A stretch of 64,000 bases of DNA from contig OZ035997.1 of assembly GCA_964035015.1 (NCBI GenBank), forward strand, positions 87,449,483-87,513,482, written 5' to 3'. This DNA comes from Corallium rubrum (taxonomy: Eukaryota; Cnidaria; Anthozoa; Scleralcyonacea; Coralliidae). Positions 62,382 through 64,000 of the stretch are shown piece by piece (within the stretch, counting starts at the first letter, position 1; each line of letters opens with the position of its first letter). Both the position numbers and the translations under genes were made by a program. Under the pieces are notes generated by a model, which did no database searches, was not told the origin of the DNA, and worked only from the letters and a program-made list of their open reading frames with translations.

Positions 62382-64000
62382 CATGTTTGACTATTCCGAT
62401 GATATAGACCCCCGTCTCTACGAGAGACTAATCGGTTATGACATAAATCAGTTAGACAGAGCTCTGAGGAGTAAGACCAAGTCGTTCAGTTGTGCTGTTG
62501 TGTCCCAACACCCACTGGAACAGGTAAACGCCCTCACGAATGATGTGGTACGGCTGCTACGTCGGGAGCTGGCTGAGATGAGGGGGTTGAAGTTCGCTGA
62601 AACGCTGGTTGTGACGCTTGAGAAGGAGGTGTCCGGAGGAACAACTTATAAGACGGCTCACTTCAACAGCCACATCAAGACTATAATCAACAGCAGTGAG
62701 ATCGGTCAGGACGTTGACACCGCGAATGAAGAGGTGGTGGCTAGAATAGCCCGGTGGATAAGCGAGGGATCCGGCTGGACAGTGGAGTCAATCGACGGTC
62801 ACTACGTTAATCTGACTGTGTACAGTCCACTGGAAGGCTCGTCGTATGTCGACCTCCCGAAGGAGCTGAAGAATAGTCGGAAGGGGTTGATCAATGTTAA
62901 GAATAGTGATGACAGGTGTTTTATGTGGTGTCATCTGGCTCATAAGTTTCCCGTCTCAGAAAACCCACAAAGGGTCACAAAGTACCGGGACCATGTTGGT
63001 GACTTGGATTATGGTGGAGTCAGCTTCCCAGTGACTCAAAAACAGTACAACCGGGTGGAGAAACAGAATGAGATACGTATCAACGTCTTTGGTTATGAAA
63101 ACGGGTTAACCTTTCCAGTTTATGTGTCAGAGGAGAGATTCACAGACCTCATGAACCTCCTGATTTTAACCAACGGGAACAACAAACATTACGTCCTCAT
63201 CAGGGACTTTGATAGGTTTATGTACAACAAAACAAAACATAGGAGGAGAAAACACTTCTGTGTCTACTGCCTCCAATGTTTCAGTTCAACGGAGGCTCTG
63301 GACAGACATCAGACTGTGTGTATCAGTGTGAATGGTAAACAAGCCGTCAGGATGCCTGAAAAGGGTAAAAACGTGCTGAAGTACAGTAATTTCCACAAAC
63401 AGTTAAACGTTCCATTTGTTGTGTATTCCGACTTCGAGGCGATCACGGAAAAGGTTGACAGACCGGAGGTGTCGGAGTCAGACCGAGAGGAGAGAGAGAA
63501 GAGACCGTACATGGAGAGGTACCAAAAACATACTGATTGTGGTTATGGGTATAAGGTTGTCTGTTGTTATGACGATAGGTATAGTAAGCCCGTCCAGGTG
63601 TATAGAGGCCCTGGTGCTGTCAACAAGTTTATCGGAAAGATGTTGGAAGAAGTGGAGTACTGTAAGGGTATTCGGAAAGAGCACTTCAACCAGGATATGA
63701 TTCTGACTGATTCCGACAGGACGGACTTCAGAAACGCTATAAAGTGTCACATCTGTGGGCGAGAGTATGTAGCAGAAGACGTTAAGGTCCGGGACCATTG
63801 TCATGTAACGGGAAGATATCGAGGATCGGCCCACCAGCTTTGTAACAGAAATCATAGAATGACTGATAAAATACCAGTCATCTTACACAACCTGAGGGGT
63901 TATGATAGTCATCTCATCATGGGGGAGATCGGAAAGTTCGGACAGGAGATTAACGTCATTCCGAATAATATGGAAAAGTACATGGCCTTCATGTTAGGTA
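62332..64000 (+). CDS. Protein-primed DNA polymerase B, N-terminal part
   Basis: ATG 62332 (TGTTATAACG upstream) opens 556 codons with no stop to the window edge. An N-terminal domain of about 300 residues contains LINVKNSDDRCFMW, typical of Polinton PolB. A zinc-finger phrase CVYCLQCF starts at residue 310. The exonuclease motif YSDFEA is at 365-370. An HNH/endonuclease VII-like insertion follows at 472-507 (CHICG ... DHCHVTGRYRG ... CN), then LHNLRGYDSHLIM, the ExoII motif. The polymerase palm lies outside the window. It replicates the linear element from terminal protein. Confidence 0.93.
   Translation, partial: MSDPDVMIHQDDDLDPDMFDYSDDIDPRLYERLIGYDINQLDRALRSKTKSFSCAVVSQHPLEQVNALTNDVVRLLRRELAEMRGLKFAETLVVTLEKEVSGGTTYKTAHFNSHIKTIINSSEIGQDVDTANEEVVARIARWISEGSGWTVESIDGHYVNLTVYSPLEGSSYVDLPKELKNSRKGLINVKNSDDRCFMWCHLAHKFPVSENPQRVTKYRDHVGDLDYGGVSFPVTQKQYNRVEKQNEIRINVFGYENGLTFPVYVSEERFTDLMNLLILTNGNNKHYVLIRDFDRFMYNKTKHRRRKHFCVYCLQCFSSTEALDRHQTVCISVNGKQAVRMPEKGKNVLKYSNFHKQLNVPFVVYSDFEAITEKVDRPEVSESDREEREKRPYMERYQKHTDCGYGYKVVCCYDDRYSKPVQVYRGPGAVNKFIGKMLEEVEYCKGIRKEHFNQDMILTDSDRTDFRNAIKCHICGREYVAEDVKVRDHCHVTGRYRGSAHQLCNRNHRMTDKIPVILHNLRGYDSHLIMGEIGKFGQEINVIPNNMEKYMAFMLG

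Larger units (their letters stand above)
49704..64000. mobile_element. Maverick/Polinton (adintovirus-like) element, left about 14 kb
   Basis: Co-occurrence of protein-primed PolB, chromodomain integrase, A32-type ATPase, hexon-like and penton-like genes defines a Maverick/Polinton. Genes abut within 0-50 bp, GC content is visibly higher than the host DNA, and apart from one frameshift the frames are open. The right end, including the rest of PolB and any protease, is beyond the window. The left boundary is approximate. Confidence 0.93.

Overview
This is a eukaryotic, AT-rich, intron-containing window dense in mobile elements. It fits an early-branching marine invertebrate, most likely a cnidarian; a sponge or similar animal is not excluded. 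Reasons: vertebrate-type single-copy genes with GT-AG introns, a TTAGGG-type interstitial telomeric tract, Penelope-like and Ty1/copia retroelements, many TTAA-flanked MITEs, and a large self-synthesising Maverick/Polinton (adintovirus-like) element. The species cannot be fixed from the sequence alone.

Layout. 1-930 is a 207-bp satellite that runs off the left edge. 1.2-8.9 kb holds repeats: a 1.5-kb foldback element, 78-bp tandem repeats, an inverted pair of tRNA-derived SINEs and a Penelope-like 3' end. 9,299-13,125 (minus) is a complete two-exon DNAJB9/ERdj4-type ER co-chaperone. 13,999-39,963 (plus) is a complete eleven-exon cereblon (CRBN) gene, assembled here in phase to 443 residues. 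Its introns hold a 2.9-kb minisatellite, a telomere-like tract, a nearly intact copia element with identical LTRs, a truncated LINE, a 256-bp perfect palindrome and three SINE copies. 42.4-48.1 kb is another repeat nest: MITEs, a Penelope-like 3' end with a hammerhead motif, two LINE remnants, and the first exon of a probable ciliary RIIa-domain gene.

49.9-64.0 kb is the left part of a Maverick/Polinton-like endogenous virus, visibly richer in GC and almost free of non-coding DNA. Leftward genes: chromodomain integrase, penton-like protein, acidic membrane protein, hexon-like major capsid protein, A32-type packaging ATPase and a small membrane protein. Rightward genes: a repeat-stalk membrane protein (frameshifted), two tandem LamG-like proteins, a two-TM protein, several small membrane or charged proteins, a Vsr-like nuclease, a zinc-ribbon protein and the N-terminal 556 residues of protein-primed DNA polymerase B. 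A deoxynucleoside kinase lies leftward between them. The set covers integration, replication, nucleotide supply and virion assembly. Most start codons carry a TAGTATA-like box immediately upstream, suggesting a shared start-proximal promoter. No adenain-like protease is seen, and the right terminus is outside the window.

Confidence is high for CRBN, DNAJB9, copia, polymerase, integrase, ATPase and kinase, moderate for the capsid calls, and low for the small membrane proteins.
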